Shown in pieces: positions 32,713 to 46,989 of a stretch of 64,000 nt of DNA; the first letter of the stretch is position 1; each line of letters begins with the position of its first letter. Source of the DNA: Whitmania pigra (taxonomy: Eukaryota; Annelida; Clitellata; Hirudinida; Haemopidae). A program made the position numbers and the translations under genes. The notes under the pieces were generated by a model. It did no database searches, had not been told where the DNA came from, and worked only from the letters and a program-made list of their open reading frames with translations. The stretch lies in NCBI GenBank assembly GCA_021613335.1, contig JAJTWR010000299.1, positions 4,189,501 through 4,253,500 of the forward strand, read 5' to 3'.

Positions 32713-35700
32713 TCAGACAAATGTCTTGATGCCATGATAAAGCTGCATGAGGATCAACATGTGTATAGGAAGACATGACCGCCTGTCATTCGTTGCTGGG
32801 TCAATTGTTAGCCACGATAAGGTGTTGTAAGTTTCCAGTACATGCCTGTAAAAAAGAAGTATCATGCAAATGTATTCCACAAATTCCAAGTCTGCAAATT
32901 ACCTGAGAACATCACAAGTGAGGTAAGAGTCGAGGGGATGAGTCGGTTTCTTGTGAGCGCTTGACTGATGGATGAGATCATCTTGATTTTGTTGAACCAT
33001 TGGGCAATGCAAATGTAATGAAGCCTGCAAATAACAAGTTTACATAGATTAATGAAAGCTATAACTGATACCAATTCACATCCCTATGAAAATCAGCCCA
33101 ACCTTGAAACAAACTGGACAATGTCCTTCTCTCTGAGGGCAAGATGACCAAAACCATTGAGGCAGTGGGCCAGGCTGTGCTGTAGACACATAAAATCCCA
33201 TGGCCTGTGGCTGTTGGAGAAGGTTCAGATTGTTGCTCTCTTCCTGCTCTATGGCAGCCTGGCTATTCATGCTTCTTGAATGATTAGAACCTCCTGTAAT
33301 ATCTGGTCCTCCAAATATTGAGTTAGGATCATCATGGGGAGAGATATCATCTTCTAACATCCTGTTTGGTGAATCATCAAGGTTGCCCCAAAAATCGCTG
33401 ATCATCTCTTGATCTTCTGTTCCAAAATCATTGAGCAACTCCTCTTCATTAAGAAGTTCATTAGCTGTGAAATCCATGTGTGTATCTGCTGCACTGCTGT
33501 CTGTAGCCTGCATCAAAATATTCATTTGTGATGAATAGACACAAAAGATATGACACTCATGAAGCCAAAAGTGCTTTTTAAAATATCTATTTGCAAGGAC
33601 CCTTGCAGTGATGCAAGCTGTGTTGTCGATAAGATGTAGCATGAAATCTCCTTTAACATACAGAAATGAAAAACTTATGAAAAGACTCTGATCCACATTA
33701 CACAAAAACAGCACAAAAAACTTTTAGAACCTGAGCTGTGGCAGAGGTTGGATAAACAAGGATGTGGGTGCAGGATGCATCTCGAGGGGTGGACAGTTGT
33801 CTCTTGCTACTCTGGTTCTCTTCTCTTTTGACAGAATCTATCATGATGTGAATGCTAGGATGGAGCTCTGTGGATACCAAGCAGGCACTTAGGATGGCTG
33901 GACACTGACCAGCTGCTAACAAACTACACATTTGACAAATTCTGCGAAGGTGATGACTGCTTGCCAGTAAATTTCTTTTGCTCAGAATGGTAGACCATCC
34001 TAAAACATAAATAAAACATTCAATTAACCATTAGCCTATTAGAGAAAAAAATAATTAGATGCTGAACTAAATCTAAATACCACTAAATATATAACCTTTC
34101 AGTTCTCCATGTCCCAATCTCCCAAATCTTCCAACCACAAGTCTCCAGGCTCTAGTCGTGCATGCAATAACCCCGAGAATGAAATCCCACAACTTCTGCA
34201 GGGCAAACCTACGAACGGCAGCTCTCCTACGCGAGCTCCTGTTGGGCACGTCGATATTAATGCAAGACGTCTCGAGCAGTTCTCCTGTTGCATCTACTAA
34301 GGTAGCCAGGAGAAACCTCTGATCTTCACTGAGGCAATAGGCACAAAGCAAGATGCCGCTTTTTTCTGTAGGCTCTTTCCATGTTTCAGGTAGTAAGGAA
34401 TTGCTGGCTGCAGACTGTATAGACGGCGGTGCGAGAATGTACGGTGGGCAATAAAGAGTCGTAGTTGTGATGGTAGCAACTGGAGTATTTGTAGGGAGAC
34501 ACATGTTGAATGTGACCACACCAGTACCTGAGGAGTCCAGCTTAAGAGAAGGATAAAGCTTTTTTATGAGTTTATTTGCAGAGGCAGCAGGTCCAAAACC
34601 AGTCAATGTCCTCCCAAGTGTGGAATGCTTGAGAGTCCTGCAACAAGCCGAATAAACCGAAAAGCAGAGGCTCTTCATGGCTTGAGTTGTTGCGGGTTGA
34701 CTTACACTCAGCAGTGTTTGCTGAGGAACGATCTGAAGACAATAGATACATAGCTCTAAAAATTAATTAAAAACTCTCTGATTATTTTAATCTGACCTGC
34801 AGCTGAATGGATGATCTGAAATGCTCAGGCATGAGCTTGACCATATTATGAAACATCCTGAGAATACCAAGGAATGCAAGCCTGTTTTCCTCACCAGAGC
34901 TGCCAGATGTGAATGGATCGATGACATAAATGACTACGTAAGGCATCTGGCCAGCTGCAACCACATCAAGACTGAAGCCTGAATTGTGCAAATCTGAGAA
35001 TTCATGAGATTCTGGATCCACTGAATGCTGGTCCCTTTGCGATGGCTCACTATGATCTGATGGATTGAATTTAAGAATCAATTTCTGCTTAGCTTAGATC
35101 AAAATCAATTGAAGGAAAACCTCTGTCCAAAGAGAAAACATTTGAGTGAATGGCATCTGCATGTCCAAAAGGAATGGACTGCATCATGGGCTGAGGTAGT
35201 CCAGTGGTGTGACCATGCAGGGACTGTGATGGATGTAATACTGATGATACTGAAGATGAGGAAGTGCTGTAAAGAGAGGATGGGGGCTGGTCAGGATTAC
35301 TAATACTGAACCGAGACCCGCCCGCTGCCGAATGCGATTTCGCAGCTTCTTCATATAATGTCCTTTTCTCCGTTAAGCTCTTGACAAGCAGGTTAACTGG
35401 CGAAACAAATTGACAAGATGGTTCACAAATTTTGTGAAAACAATTTGAATGCAAAACATTGGATATCATAAATGTTAATCACCAAAAATATATCCACATA
35501 AATACTGACCTAATAGCTTGCAACATATCTTTGCATAAAGCCTCAGCTTGGCTGCCACTGGGGAATTGCCTGGCAGATACAACAACTCTAACATATCAAA
35601 GCTCAAATAACATTTGAAAATGATCAACTTACCTATATCCTTAAACCATTCATCGTCCAGTTCCTTTTCCACCATGGATTCACTTCTTTTCCCAACCCTC

Positions 35701-38700
35701 ATAACTCCTCCTCTCAATTTCTCGTGAAGCACTCTATGACGACCCAACTTACACTGCTCGTAGAGCACTCCCAGCTCATTGAAAAAGGCAGTTGCATGAT
35801 TTAAAATGACTTCATTGTCAGGTGCAACAACAAGATAGAGAACATCACGAGGTTCGCTCAGAGGTTCCAAGGTTAATTTATCCTGATTAAATTTAATAGG
35901 TTATTAATAAATTCTAATTAAACAATAAAACTCTGATGAATTCAAATCAGTTATAGTAGCTACAAATTATCTAACCCAGTGCTTGATGGCATGGGGAGAT
36001 AGCGCCAACCATTCTTTATCATAGCCTACAAGAAGGTAAGGAATTGACTTTGGTTCGCTGGTTTCTTTAGACCCTACAAATTTAAACATCAAATTATTAT
36101 TTGCTAGCACTGTTAAACCCTTGCTGGGATACAATGTGCAATTTAATATGCAATAAAAAAAAGGAGCAATAAACCAAATTACAAAATCAAATGTCACAAA
36201 TCCTATCACCTATGATCTGTAAATCACCTAGACACAATTGAAATTATAATTGCATAAGATACTAATTCAGACAAAAAAATAATTTTTTCCTATCATCATG
36301 GAAATATCAAATTACATAAAAATTTCATTATATCAGTCCAATAAATCTGAACTAATTTTTAATTTGGATAATCAGAGCCATTGAGAGTCACAGAGAAACA
36401 GCTTAAGACCTCTCCCAGCGAGCAAGTGAAAGTCCTTCCATGTAAGGGGCCCTGAGATAGTATAAACTGATTCCCAAAGCCTTGTCGTCCTCTTCTTTTG
36501 AATGGCATCTTGAAGTAATGGTTGCAATTGCTTCAGCAGTCTAACAACTTCTTGTGAATTCGAGGCAACAGGGGCCGAAGCTAAATGTTGCAATGAATAA
36601 ATTAATAAGTTCCTCAAGAATAATAATTGGTCCCACAAACCTTGGTGAAAAGGCCAGGAATGGAGACAAATTTTGTTCCTGTCTACAAATGATTGACTCG
36701 TACAATTATCCACAATCATCTGCCTACTGAATTCTAATGCTGCATAGCAGGCCTCACTGCAATCTATAAATAAACAATCTTCTTAAGTACCATTATTACA
36801 ATTCACGTATATGCATAAAGATATCAATCACAGAAATAAATCACAGTTTTAGCAGTTTTAAAAAACCTTTCATCTCAAGGTTTCTGGCATACTCTGGACC
36901 AGGAGCTCTATTATTTTGAGATTTGAAGTTGGCAAGAACAGCCATTGATGGGAATTGCATGGAGAACTGTTCCCTTAAAAGACCAAACACATCCTGCGAT
37001 ATTTCGTCATCGATCGATCCCATATTGGTTCCTTGGCTATTTATGGAATTATTATTTCCAGACTGAATCTGTTTGTCTTGATTCTTATTGACCAACAAAC
37101 CAGATTTGTAAACATTATCAAAGTGGTTATGATAAATTCCTGTGATCTCAACTTCATCTTCATAAAAGAGTCCCGATTTCAAGCCATACCTGAAAATGGC
37201 ATTGTGTGCTTTCGTTAAGCAAATATTGAGAGAAAAGATTTAACAGGTGGCATTAGAACCTTCGGTTGATGATGGCACTGAAGGCACACGTGCATCTGAA
37301 CTGATCCTCGGTGGTGGTCGATGGTCTGTTGTGCGGAACAAGGTAGGTGTTGATGTCACTGCCATCGATGTTGCGGTTACAAGCACAAAGCGTGCAACTG
37401 TCAAAATTGTGGTCTTTGAAGATGTTCAACATAGAATCAGAGAGAACGATGTTGACCACAAGGCTGTTCACCTAATTCAATCAAATCAGAAATTCATGCT
37501 GATGATAAGCAACTTAAGCTCGTGAATCCAATATGAAACACAAAATTAAAAATATTAGTATTAACAATAAATAAACCTAGTCAAAAAAACAAATGTAGGC
37601 ATTAAATTTAAAAAAATAATTAGACATAAAAATATTGTCCTCAGTGAAATGGTCTGAGCACGCCTTATATTCTGACATAGCCAAAATTATTAAGTCCTCC
37701 AAATAGTGGAGTGGAGTGGAGTTTTCTTTGAATTATATTAAAAGTTATTCAAAATGTTTGGTTATGAGTTTTCTGCTTTAGAGTTTGACTTACATATACA
37801 ACAGTCGACAAAAATAAAATGATTAATAAGATGATATCCCTAAATGACAAAATTAGGAAAAATATTATAAAAACAACACATATCAAGAATAGTAATTAAA
37901 ATATAAATTTTTCATGATGAGATTAATGCAAGTGTAATTCATTTATATAGCACTATATGCAATGTCTCAGAGGCCCGTCACGTGACCATTTATAAGGTGA
38001 ACCCATTCAGCAAACCTGCAAGCTGAGATACAAAATATTGTTTAATTGAAAAATTTAGGAAACTAATCTAGGAAAATAACACTCAAAAGAATAAGCTTGA
38101 TCAATGGGTTCAAAATCGACACAAATTAGTTCTTAATATCAAATATGTAGTCACAGATAAATGAAAAGACACCAAAGGATGGCTTGAAAAATAATATGGA
38201 TTTTTAAAACTTTCCATGTTTTTCCAAGATGTTTAAGGCTAATGAAAAGGATAACTTAATGTAAGCATTGATACTAAATTACCATTTATTCCTATTTCCT
38301 GGGACACTATTCCTCAACGAGCACCTTCCCAAGCTTTAAAAACAACGAAAACCAACCTCTCCGGCTGAGCCTGGATGACTGTTATCTATGGAGTTTATGG
38401 GCCTGCTAAGGGATGAGGCATTGGAAGCTGGTGACATTAGCTCGTAGCTAAGAGGTGTCCTTTGCTGCTGCAGGAGATGCTGCTGTTGTACAATTAGAGG
38501 GTTCATGTTATTGCTATTGCTCTGTTGAGAACCATAAAAAGGAGCTACAAAGTCCGCCCTACGACCGCTGGATGCATTAACTCCATGTGTAGCGTCTGCA
38601 GAAGAACTGTTGAAAAAGAATGAATCTAGATTGAACATTTTGTATATTCAAAAAAATTCATGCATACTTATTTAAACAAAATTGCTTGTATGGTATTTCA

Positions 38701-41700
38701 TTGTAAATATCAGTGATCATGAGAAAAAAGTAACCTTGAAATAAATTTAGATGACAAGGTGTGCCGTTCAGGTGGCTGATGCTGTTGCATGGTGACAGAA
38801 GGGGGAATTTGAGGTTTGTAAACAAGGTTTGATTGAAGGGCGGGTCTATTGTCTTGGGGGAGTTCAATGGGATTGTAATCGGTTGAAGCAGGCATCTTGC
38901 ATTTAAGAGGCATCTTATATAGATTTGCATATTCCTTTAAATTAAAGCAATTAAAGGTATTAAATTTAAATTTCTTAAATACAACTAAGAGTGACACAAT
39001 TTCAAAAAATCCTTTACCTTTTTCAATAATGCCAATGCAGCAGAAATGGAACCCAGCTCTTCCTTAATGAATGGAAACTGAACAGATGAATACTGATGTT
39101 GCAGTTGTTGAGGAGGTTGCTGTGAAAAATGGTGGTTGTCATGATGCATGTCTGATTCAACTGTGCCCTGCATCATTGGAGAAGGCTCACTGCACGGATT
39201 GTCTGCAGAAGGTGGTGTGGGATACATGCGGGAAAGCTCTTTTGTTGTTAAAACACCCTGATTATGGACGAGAGAGCCGTGGTTAGTGGAAGTTGAGGTA
39301 GATCGGAATGGACCATAGATGTCTTCCCTCGAAGATTTCTCTTGTCTTGGCATTGCAGAAGGCTTTACATAAATAACATTAAAATTAAATTGGATTGATG
39401 GTTGGCTGAATGGATTGCATCCCTTCGAGGTGCAGCAACGATGACAGTGATAATGTATTGTGTTCACAACCCAGCCAGGCTCATATAAATGATATAGTCA
39501 TTTAAAAAGACATCCTATTTGGATAAAGCATTCAGAAGATCAACTAAATACAAACACTCAAAATTAGGATTAGAAATTAAAGCATTAACAAGCCTTCACG
39601 GAGGTGAAATTCTATTCTAAATATTCACATCATCATTGGCTTAATACAAACAAAGACAAAAACCACAACCGAGTCAGGGTCACACTCTTCATCGGTATCA
39701 AACATCTTCTCCAGATCCTGAATATTTGGAATAAGATCATTCTCCCTCATTAATGTGGTCGTAGTCATGGGTGCCAACCTGCCTGTTGGGGAAGGAGGCA
39801 GGTCTAAAAAGAATAATGTATAAACTTTACAATTAAAATCATGTACCATCTACCAATACAGAAATATTTATTTCTTGCAATAAGCATATTGAACTCATTT
39901 ACAGTGGTCATCAAATCTGTAAGAGTGCCAAATTTGTATCTACATATTTACTTATAATTTAAATACCAGTACAAAATCTTACAACAATGTCAAAACAAAT
40001 TCATAAAATATTTTAATAGGAAATGCAAGTTGTTGTGCTTATTTGTTCTCCAAATCTCGGTTTCATATATCCGTATAATTAATTAATAAATTGGGGTCTA
40101 TTAGAGGAAGTTAAATTATTCATTTTCCAAATTTCTAATTAGCAAGAAATGGCCTTGTTGGAAGTTTCAAATGATATATTTTTAGCATAACTTTATACGT
40201 CAATAACAATAATGTTTGTCAAGCAGTAAAATACTGAAGTATCAATGCCTTCAAAAAACTCCCACACCTTAAAAAAGAGCCATGAATGGGCAAAAGATAT
40301 GGATGATTATTGGAGCTTTAAGGAGGTCAATAATTATTTTAGAAAAAAACAAAGTTTAGCTTCAATGATCCTGATGGATTGATGATTGCTAGCATGATTT
40401 AAAGGTGCAGCAAGAGCAGAAAATTCAGAAAGGTTACAGGATTTTCTGGACAGGAATTTAAATGTGCCATCAGACAGAATTAGCTTTTTCTGATGAGAAA
40501 TTAGGCCTCTAAGGACATGAATAACTTCAGCATTATTATTATCTTTGATAAGAGTCACCATGAAACTGATTCCTTTGATGAGCAAAGTTGCCCAAAGGAA
40601 AAAGACATTTTTCTTTCCTGGATTATAGAAAAACTATTATGGAGTGTCAAGCATGATCTGCAGATTTAAATCTGATAAAGCTGAACACAGTAATTATGCT
40701 TTTCATGTAATATCCCATCACCAAATTTTTCCTACTGTGGCCTTGAGGTCCACAAAGATTGTCTTCATTCATTCATGTTCAATAAATTTTAGGCTAACCT
40801 AAGGCATTTCTAGTATCATTATAGCCATTGGAATGACTTTCCATGCTCAAGACACCTTGGTGAATATCCTCCTGAATACAAAAAATAACATTCAACATAG
40901 TTTATTAAAAAAAATGTAACTTGTTTGATCTGATCTCTTTTTTTGATCCTTGAATGATCTTGTCTTTAAAATAAAAAATGAAACCGACCAGCTTGATCTG
41001 AGGTAAGAGAGAAGAGTATTCCTCCTTTACATTGTGAGCCATTCTAGCATCCTTTAATCTAGAGCCAACAAATCCTGTCTCGCCAGAGTGATCTGAAAGT
41101 GACTTCACAAACTTATTGCTTATTGATCGGTTGTTTTCTCACAAATATTAGATTTTACCATTTAAGAGATTGTTTTTACTAAGAAGATTGCACTCGCTCT
41201 TGAGGTTAGGTCTTTGATTTGTCAAGCAATTGAAGCTGCATTAAATCAAACATGAAAACTGAGATTGAAAAATGAAAGCAATATAAATATATTTGTGCTT
41301 GTAGATAATTCAGAAATAGTTAATATAAATAAATGAATAATACCTTTTTTATAAAACATGACAAAACCCAAAAAAAATCAACTAACAATCAAAAATCTGA
41401 CACAAAATAACTCGATGAACACAATTTAGCAAACTCACAAAGCATCTGAACGATATTCATACAAGGATTTCCAATTCTCATCCTCACAGTTTTCTTCAAA
41501 CAGGGGTGCAAGTGTGGGCCTTTTGATAGATGACGATGCGAGAATCTTAGATCTTTTTTTAATTTGTTTTTCTAACCATGTTTTGCCAATATCAGCAGGT
41601 TTGATGCGAGGCACGTTCAAGCAAGAATCAGTCTGGAGAGCTCTAGTGGCATCTGATTCAGATTTTATATCCAGACTACATCCTGACCTTGAATTGCTGG

Positions 41701-44700
41701 GTACAAATGCAGATGATCCATTATTACTGGTAGCATCTGCAGCTTGAATATTTGATAATTTAAATGAACTCTCTGAACTTCCAGTTTCTTTGGAACTTGG
41801 CCTACCATCACCACCTCCACTCTTAGTGGGTGGTTGTGGACTGAGAGTGGGCATAGTGGGGTCACCACCATTGTGACTAATGGAAGACAACTGACCCTGA
41901 GTAGTTGCCATAAGTGGAGATGGAGCTGCAGAGTTTGGTGAGGAATCAAGACCTCCAGTCATCTGCTGTAGAAAGCTTTTGGAATTTGTATGAGTCCCTG
42001 CAGCTTAAAACAAGCATATACATTAAATTGAATATCATGCAAAACTTTAAGTCATGCAACTTTTGACAACAAATTAAATTACTGACGTGCTGGTAATGGT
42101 ACAAATGGTATACAACCTTGTGGATGTTGATCGTTATGTGTAAAGCTTGAACTGCTTGAGGAAGACATGAATGTAGACGTAGCAGGCATCGATGGCTTGT
42201 TGTTTACAAATCCAAAGTTGTTAGGAATGGAATAATTGGCATTAATATATTTATTATCTTGGGCAGCAGACGAGGCAAACATTAAATTTTTGTTCCGCCT
42301 GTGATACGGAGTGTAAACTCTGTGGTGCCGAGGGCGATGCTCCATCAAACCCTTCTCCCCCTTGAAACCAATCTGTTGCTGATGCTGTTTCCAAGAAGTC
42401 AAACTGCTTGATCCAAACCCTGATAATGATTGTACAGTCTTATTGGCACTGCTGGAAGATGTTGATGAAGATGTCATATTGCGAAGGTGCTTTGAAGATC
42501 TTCTGCAATTTTTGTTGATAGAGATACTTTAAATATTAATGATTTAATGAAACTCGATGACACACCTCAAGCAACCACAATTTCCCTTTTGGATTGGATC
42601 ACCAAAATTCCAAGTCACTCTATCTTGAACAGCTGAATTGTTTAGATCTGTCCTTGCCTCAATGGACTCAGTTTGGCTAGTCAAAATCAAAACTAATTTT
42701 AATTAAATATTAATAATGAAGAGAATACTATGTAATTTCAATAAAACCTTTGGGAATTGAGCCCACTTGCAACAATCCAATCTTGCCATGACTTCTCAAC
42801 AACTCTTCTTGAGGTTGAGAGTTTTATTAATGAATTTTGTCTAGCATCGACGGGCCTGATCCTATGGCAAAATCGTGAAAACGGACCCCTATTGCTATTG
42901 TTTGAGTTTTGGGGAATAGCAGAGGGGATTGATGTTTGTTTCATTTTGAACACTTCCATTTCAACTTCCATTGCAACCAACACATAGCTGCTGGGGTAAC
43001 GAAGCCTTACACCAGCTGGTAAAATATATTTTAGTTATTATTTAGTTATTATTTTAGTTAACATAGTTCTTTACGTTATTGCATCTCTCATGGCAACTTA
43101 CCTACAACAACCTCAACAACGGTTGGAAAAGAACTGCTCAATTCTGGTGTTTCTTCAGTTTTGTTGATGTAGTAAAACTTCTTCCATTCCTCAAGCAACT
43201 GTTGTGCTTTTGGGTCTGAATCCCCTGATGAACGCCCAGTCAACTGGCCAGACAATCCATAAGGAGCCAAAAGCACTGTAAATTAAATAATTCAATTTCA
43301 AGGAAGCACACTTTATGTGCCAAAAGGTCCATTAACAAAAATCGTGTTGGCTAACATTATTAATTAATTATTAATTATCACAATCTGAGTTTGTAATTTG
43401 ATTCGTGTGGTAATCAAGAGATTTAAAACCTGGAGTTCCCTGCTGGAAATGGGAGGCCATGGTAATATGATGATTGGAGAGACCAAAGAGGGGAGGGTGC
43501 TGCCTGACATCCACACTCGCACAAACTGTGCTGTCTCCGTGTAGGAAGAAATTGAAACTCATGGATAAATGAAAGCTGTAGAAAGCAATTTCATTATAGA
43601 TTAATTCAAATCAAAAATCATTATTTTAGAATGACGTATAAACCTTTCTTTTTGCAATTGTTCCATGCTGCTGTATGGCTGCACAAACCATCGTCCTACC
43701 CTAACAAAATTCTGGGACAGGAGACTCCTAAACAACAGTTAAATAATTAAAATATTAATTAATAAGAATTTACATAGCACCATAAGCATAAGGGATGCTT
43801 AAGCCATTTATATACAGAACCATCCAGAGGTGCCTCGTGATGGTGCGAGATGGGTTGCAAAAATGATACATAACAGCTAATGCTTTTGCTGTCTTTCACA
43901 GGAACACAACCATTTGAACCACAAAACATAAATAAAAACAATTCATTTATAAATTTGTTCTAGGCCTTTCTTAATTAATTATCATTTGGACAATAGTTTT
44001 TATAAGCAATGACTATGACAATAACCTCTCAATAAGATTATGCAGAGCTTTGAAGAGAAGAGTTCTACACTCATATGATAAGGGGCCACTTTCCCAACTC
44101 CCTGACTCAACTTCTGCAAATGCAAAACTAAGTTTTCAATAAACACAAAAATTGCTTTGTTTCCATACTTCATGGAAAACATTTATTTTATTTGTTTTGA
44201 AGCTTAATTGTAGTCTAATACAAAAAGTTGATATAAACAAAGGAAAAAATATTTTAATCATGAACCAATAAATCCTAATGTAATCTAATGAAATGTTTAG
44301 TGACTAACCATAGAGATCATGTGATATGAATGACTGGAGAGAAGATGGCTCTTCTCCATACCAAAACAACCAAAGCTCCTTAGGACTCGATGGACCATGG
44401 TCTGCCAAGGTTTTGTTTCCACTGCCAACACCACTACCAGCAATTTTAGGCTGCCTCCTCCAAACACAGAGCAAATCTGCCTGAACACACTTTGAATAGG
44501 AACTCAATACTGGGTCTTCAAGAGGATCAACAGAGAATGTGGCCTCAGACTGAGTGCCCAAACGTCTCCACTTAATTCCTGCCAGGTCAGCCTGTAAATC
44601 AGAGAATTGTTGGAACATGATCAACAGCTAAATTTCTGAACACTTAATCACATCAGTCTAAACAGAAGTAGAAGGAAATTTGAAATTCCATAAATAAAAT

Positions 44701-46390
44701 AATAATGACACAAAATAGTTTGAAATCACAACACCAGTCATACATTAAAACCTTTGAAACCATACTTCATACCATCAAATTATAAAGATGTTTGCATATA
44801 TTGAATAACAAAAACTTAAAGCATAATTTTTTAAATTATTAGTTAACTTTACATGATTTCATGATGTAGCACTAAGAGCCACAATAAGATAAATAAATAA
44901 GATAAAAAAAAGTGATTTAATTAAGATGATGAACACAAAAATTTCCAAGATTTCAAATATCAATTCCAAATATTACACTATTTATTCACTTAAGACATTG
45001 TTGTGGGAAATGTGCTAAGAAAAACCATATAAACTATAAGATAAATTTTTGTAAAATTTAAGGCATTAACATTGTTTATGATCAGTGTGATGTCAACAAA
45101 GTCACAGGGCTTTCCGTGATGGTCTCGGTGTGAGTTGACGACATCTACCAATGGATGAAATCGAGTAGCGTACAACTCAATTCAAACAAATCGTAAGTAA
45201 TTTGGTTCACGACCCGCCGTCAAAGTCACCAGTGCCCATCTGCACCTGTACGCCTGGGAAATGATTGGATTTCGCATTCTGTTTCAGTTAGAGACCTCTG
45301 CTTGTTCCTGGACTCCGACTTGACCATGCACACTCATGTTGGCCGTATAACATTGGTGCTTCAAGATGCTGTGACAAATCTGAGCCATTGTAGCATAACT
45401 TCTGTCGTTCACAACTAGAACACTTGTCACCTCTTTGGTTCTTTCCAAGCTCGACTACTGCAACTCAGTTCTGGTCGGGCTACCCAAAACTCTAACTCCT
45501 CACCAATGAAGCTGCCAGGCTTGTGATGAGAAAGCACAAATATGACCACATCTTCCTCATCCTCAGTGAACTCCAATGGCTGGGGATTGAATTCAAAGTG
45601 GCACTTCTAGTTTTCAAGTGTCTCAAGGAGATGGCTCCCCAATATCTTGCATCGAATGTGACTTGCCTAGTCGAAACGACATAGATCATCTTCTTCGTCA
45701 CTACTCTTTGTTCAAGCAGGGCAAAGCAAAGGTGCTGGGGACAAGTTGTTTATGGTTGCTGGAACCAACTTCCACAAGTCACATCCACAGCAACCATTGA
45801 AGACTTTATAAAGTTTCTCAAGACACATTTATTCGGTGGCGTCCAAATCATCCTAGTTATGCAACGAACTTTAAGCAAATAAATAAAATTATTCAGTGGC
45901 CTTGAAGTCCTGTGATTCGAAGTTAAGCCACCGTAAAGACTGCCTTATTTGATTTAATTGATTGATGGTTCTTGAAACAAGTATTTAATAAGTAGAAAAT
46001 ATTTAAAAAATTCAAAAAATGCCATTATACAGACAATACTGAGATTACAGCAGTGAATGAAAACAATGCTAGATTGCTACATAACATCAGTTTTATAGTA
46101 AGATATAGGTGATAAGCCTGCAATCTAAAAACAAAATTTTGGTCAATAAAGTGAATAGGTAAACATGTCTTTTAGTGACTGCAGATCGATTCTAAATAAT
46201 GGCAATGGTTTGGCGGGATCCAACCAAACTCAAATATTTTATAGTAATCAGTTGCTGCCATCTTTGTGGTTTTCCGAATCAGTTAGCGACCTCATCATCT
46301 CAAACAAAAACTCGGTATCTAAGAAATACCACTTACCAAAGCAAATAAATTAGTATGGCAATCTTCAAGACTGCACCCGTTTTCGGCCAT
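32713..46390 (-). CDS. MED13: MED13, Mediator CDK8-module subunit (30 coding exons, 2257 aa)
   Basis: MED13 links the CDK8/cyclin C kinase module to core Mediator in the nucleus. Exons in transcript order: 46337..46390, 44309..44591, 44026..44113, 43644..43727, 43430..43575, 43102..43275, 42748..43015, 42566..42676, 42087..42502, 41439..41997, 41159..41235, 40989..41092, 40799..40871, 39670..39803, 39018..39362, 38735..38934, 38357..38606, 37260..37471, 36867..37189, 36410..36763, 35976..36073, 35633..35882, 35510..35569, 35140..35396, 34797..35084, 34096..34732, 33731..33999, 33103..33507, 32903..33024, 32713..32845 (TGA). The sum is 6774 nt, in phase throughout. Landmarks: [142 protein letters not shown] and HPLDS..TCDVLR. 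Length is close to vertebrate MED13. The middle (residues about 350-1100) is low-complexity, rich in Ser, Pro and Gln, as usual. Exons 11-13 and the 55-nt intron at 35085 are the weakest parts. Confidence 0.93.
39398..39490 (+). mobile_element. Degenerate SINE in a MED13 intron
   Basis: TTGGCTGAATGGATTGCATCCC (box-A-like) followed about 50 bases later by GTGTTCACAACCCAGCCAGG (decayed box B) matches the SINE head seen at 61955..62075. It lies in the intron between exons 39670..39803 and 39018..39362. Confidence 0.5.
45090..45840 (+). pseudogene. L2/CR1-like retrotransposon 3' fragment in MED13 intron 1
   Basis: Read across frame shifts and stops it gives the C-terminal part of an L2/CR1-type ORF2: [18 protein letters not shown], a [18 protein letters not shown] block, a [13 protein letters not shown] equivalent, a [21 protein letters not shown] block, APQYLASNV, and finally [17 protein letters not shown] then LKTHLFGG. 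It lies in opposite orientation to MED13, inside its first intron. Confidence 0.85.
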
Positions 46391-46985
46391 GTTTCATCAA
46401 TGTTCCATCTTGTTTGATCCAAACAAAACAAAACTTTATATCAAAAAAAATTAACTTAATAGTTTAGTATTTAGCTTGAATCTGTTAAAACAATTGGTAA
46501 GTCAGAAGAAATTAATGAAATGTCCGGTTTAAAAATAAAATAAAAACATTATTAAAATGGCGAAAGTCGTATCAAACATCAAAGACTATGTATGTACTAG
46601 ATATAGGTAAACATGAATTAAATTCATTTTACAAATAAAATATTGTATATCTTGCAAGCAGTATAAACCGCTTCATTCATTTTAAAAAGTCGTAAAAGCT
46701 GTACGCATTCCAATAAACATTTAAAACGGAAAAATTGCTCAACAATTTGGTAAAGGTAAAGGTTTTTTAATTATTATCAATAATATCATAACAAGACCAA
46801 ACAAATTATGCGGCACTTTTTAAACTAACATAATTACTTAAGGCCTAGTGTCAATTATTAAAATTAACAAAGGCGATTACAACTTTTATGAAAACATAAC
46901 AAAAATAAAAGTGTTATATACCCATAGTACAAAAATACATCTGACACTTTCTAGAACCATCATCAAAAAAAAACATTACCCGAAT
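46391..46985. other. MED13 upstream flank
   Basis: AT-rich DNA lies between the MED13 start codon and the 3' end of an R2-like element. It must contain the MED13 promoter and 5' UTR. No specific motif can be supported. Confidence 0.4.
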
Positions 46986-46989
46986 ATTT

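Noticed and set aside
33076..33714. Single 212-residue protein starting at 33714
   Set aside because: Only 33103..33507 is MED13 exon; the upstream part is intron read-through.
40989..41235. A 21-nt intron in MED13
   Set aside because: An acceptor at 41093 (TTTCAG) gives a 66-nt intron and restores phase, so the tiny intron is unnecessary.
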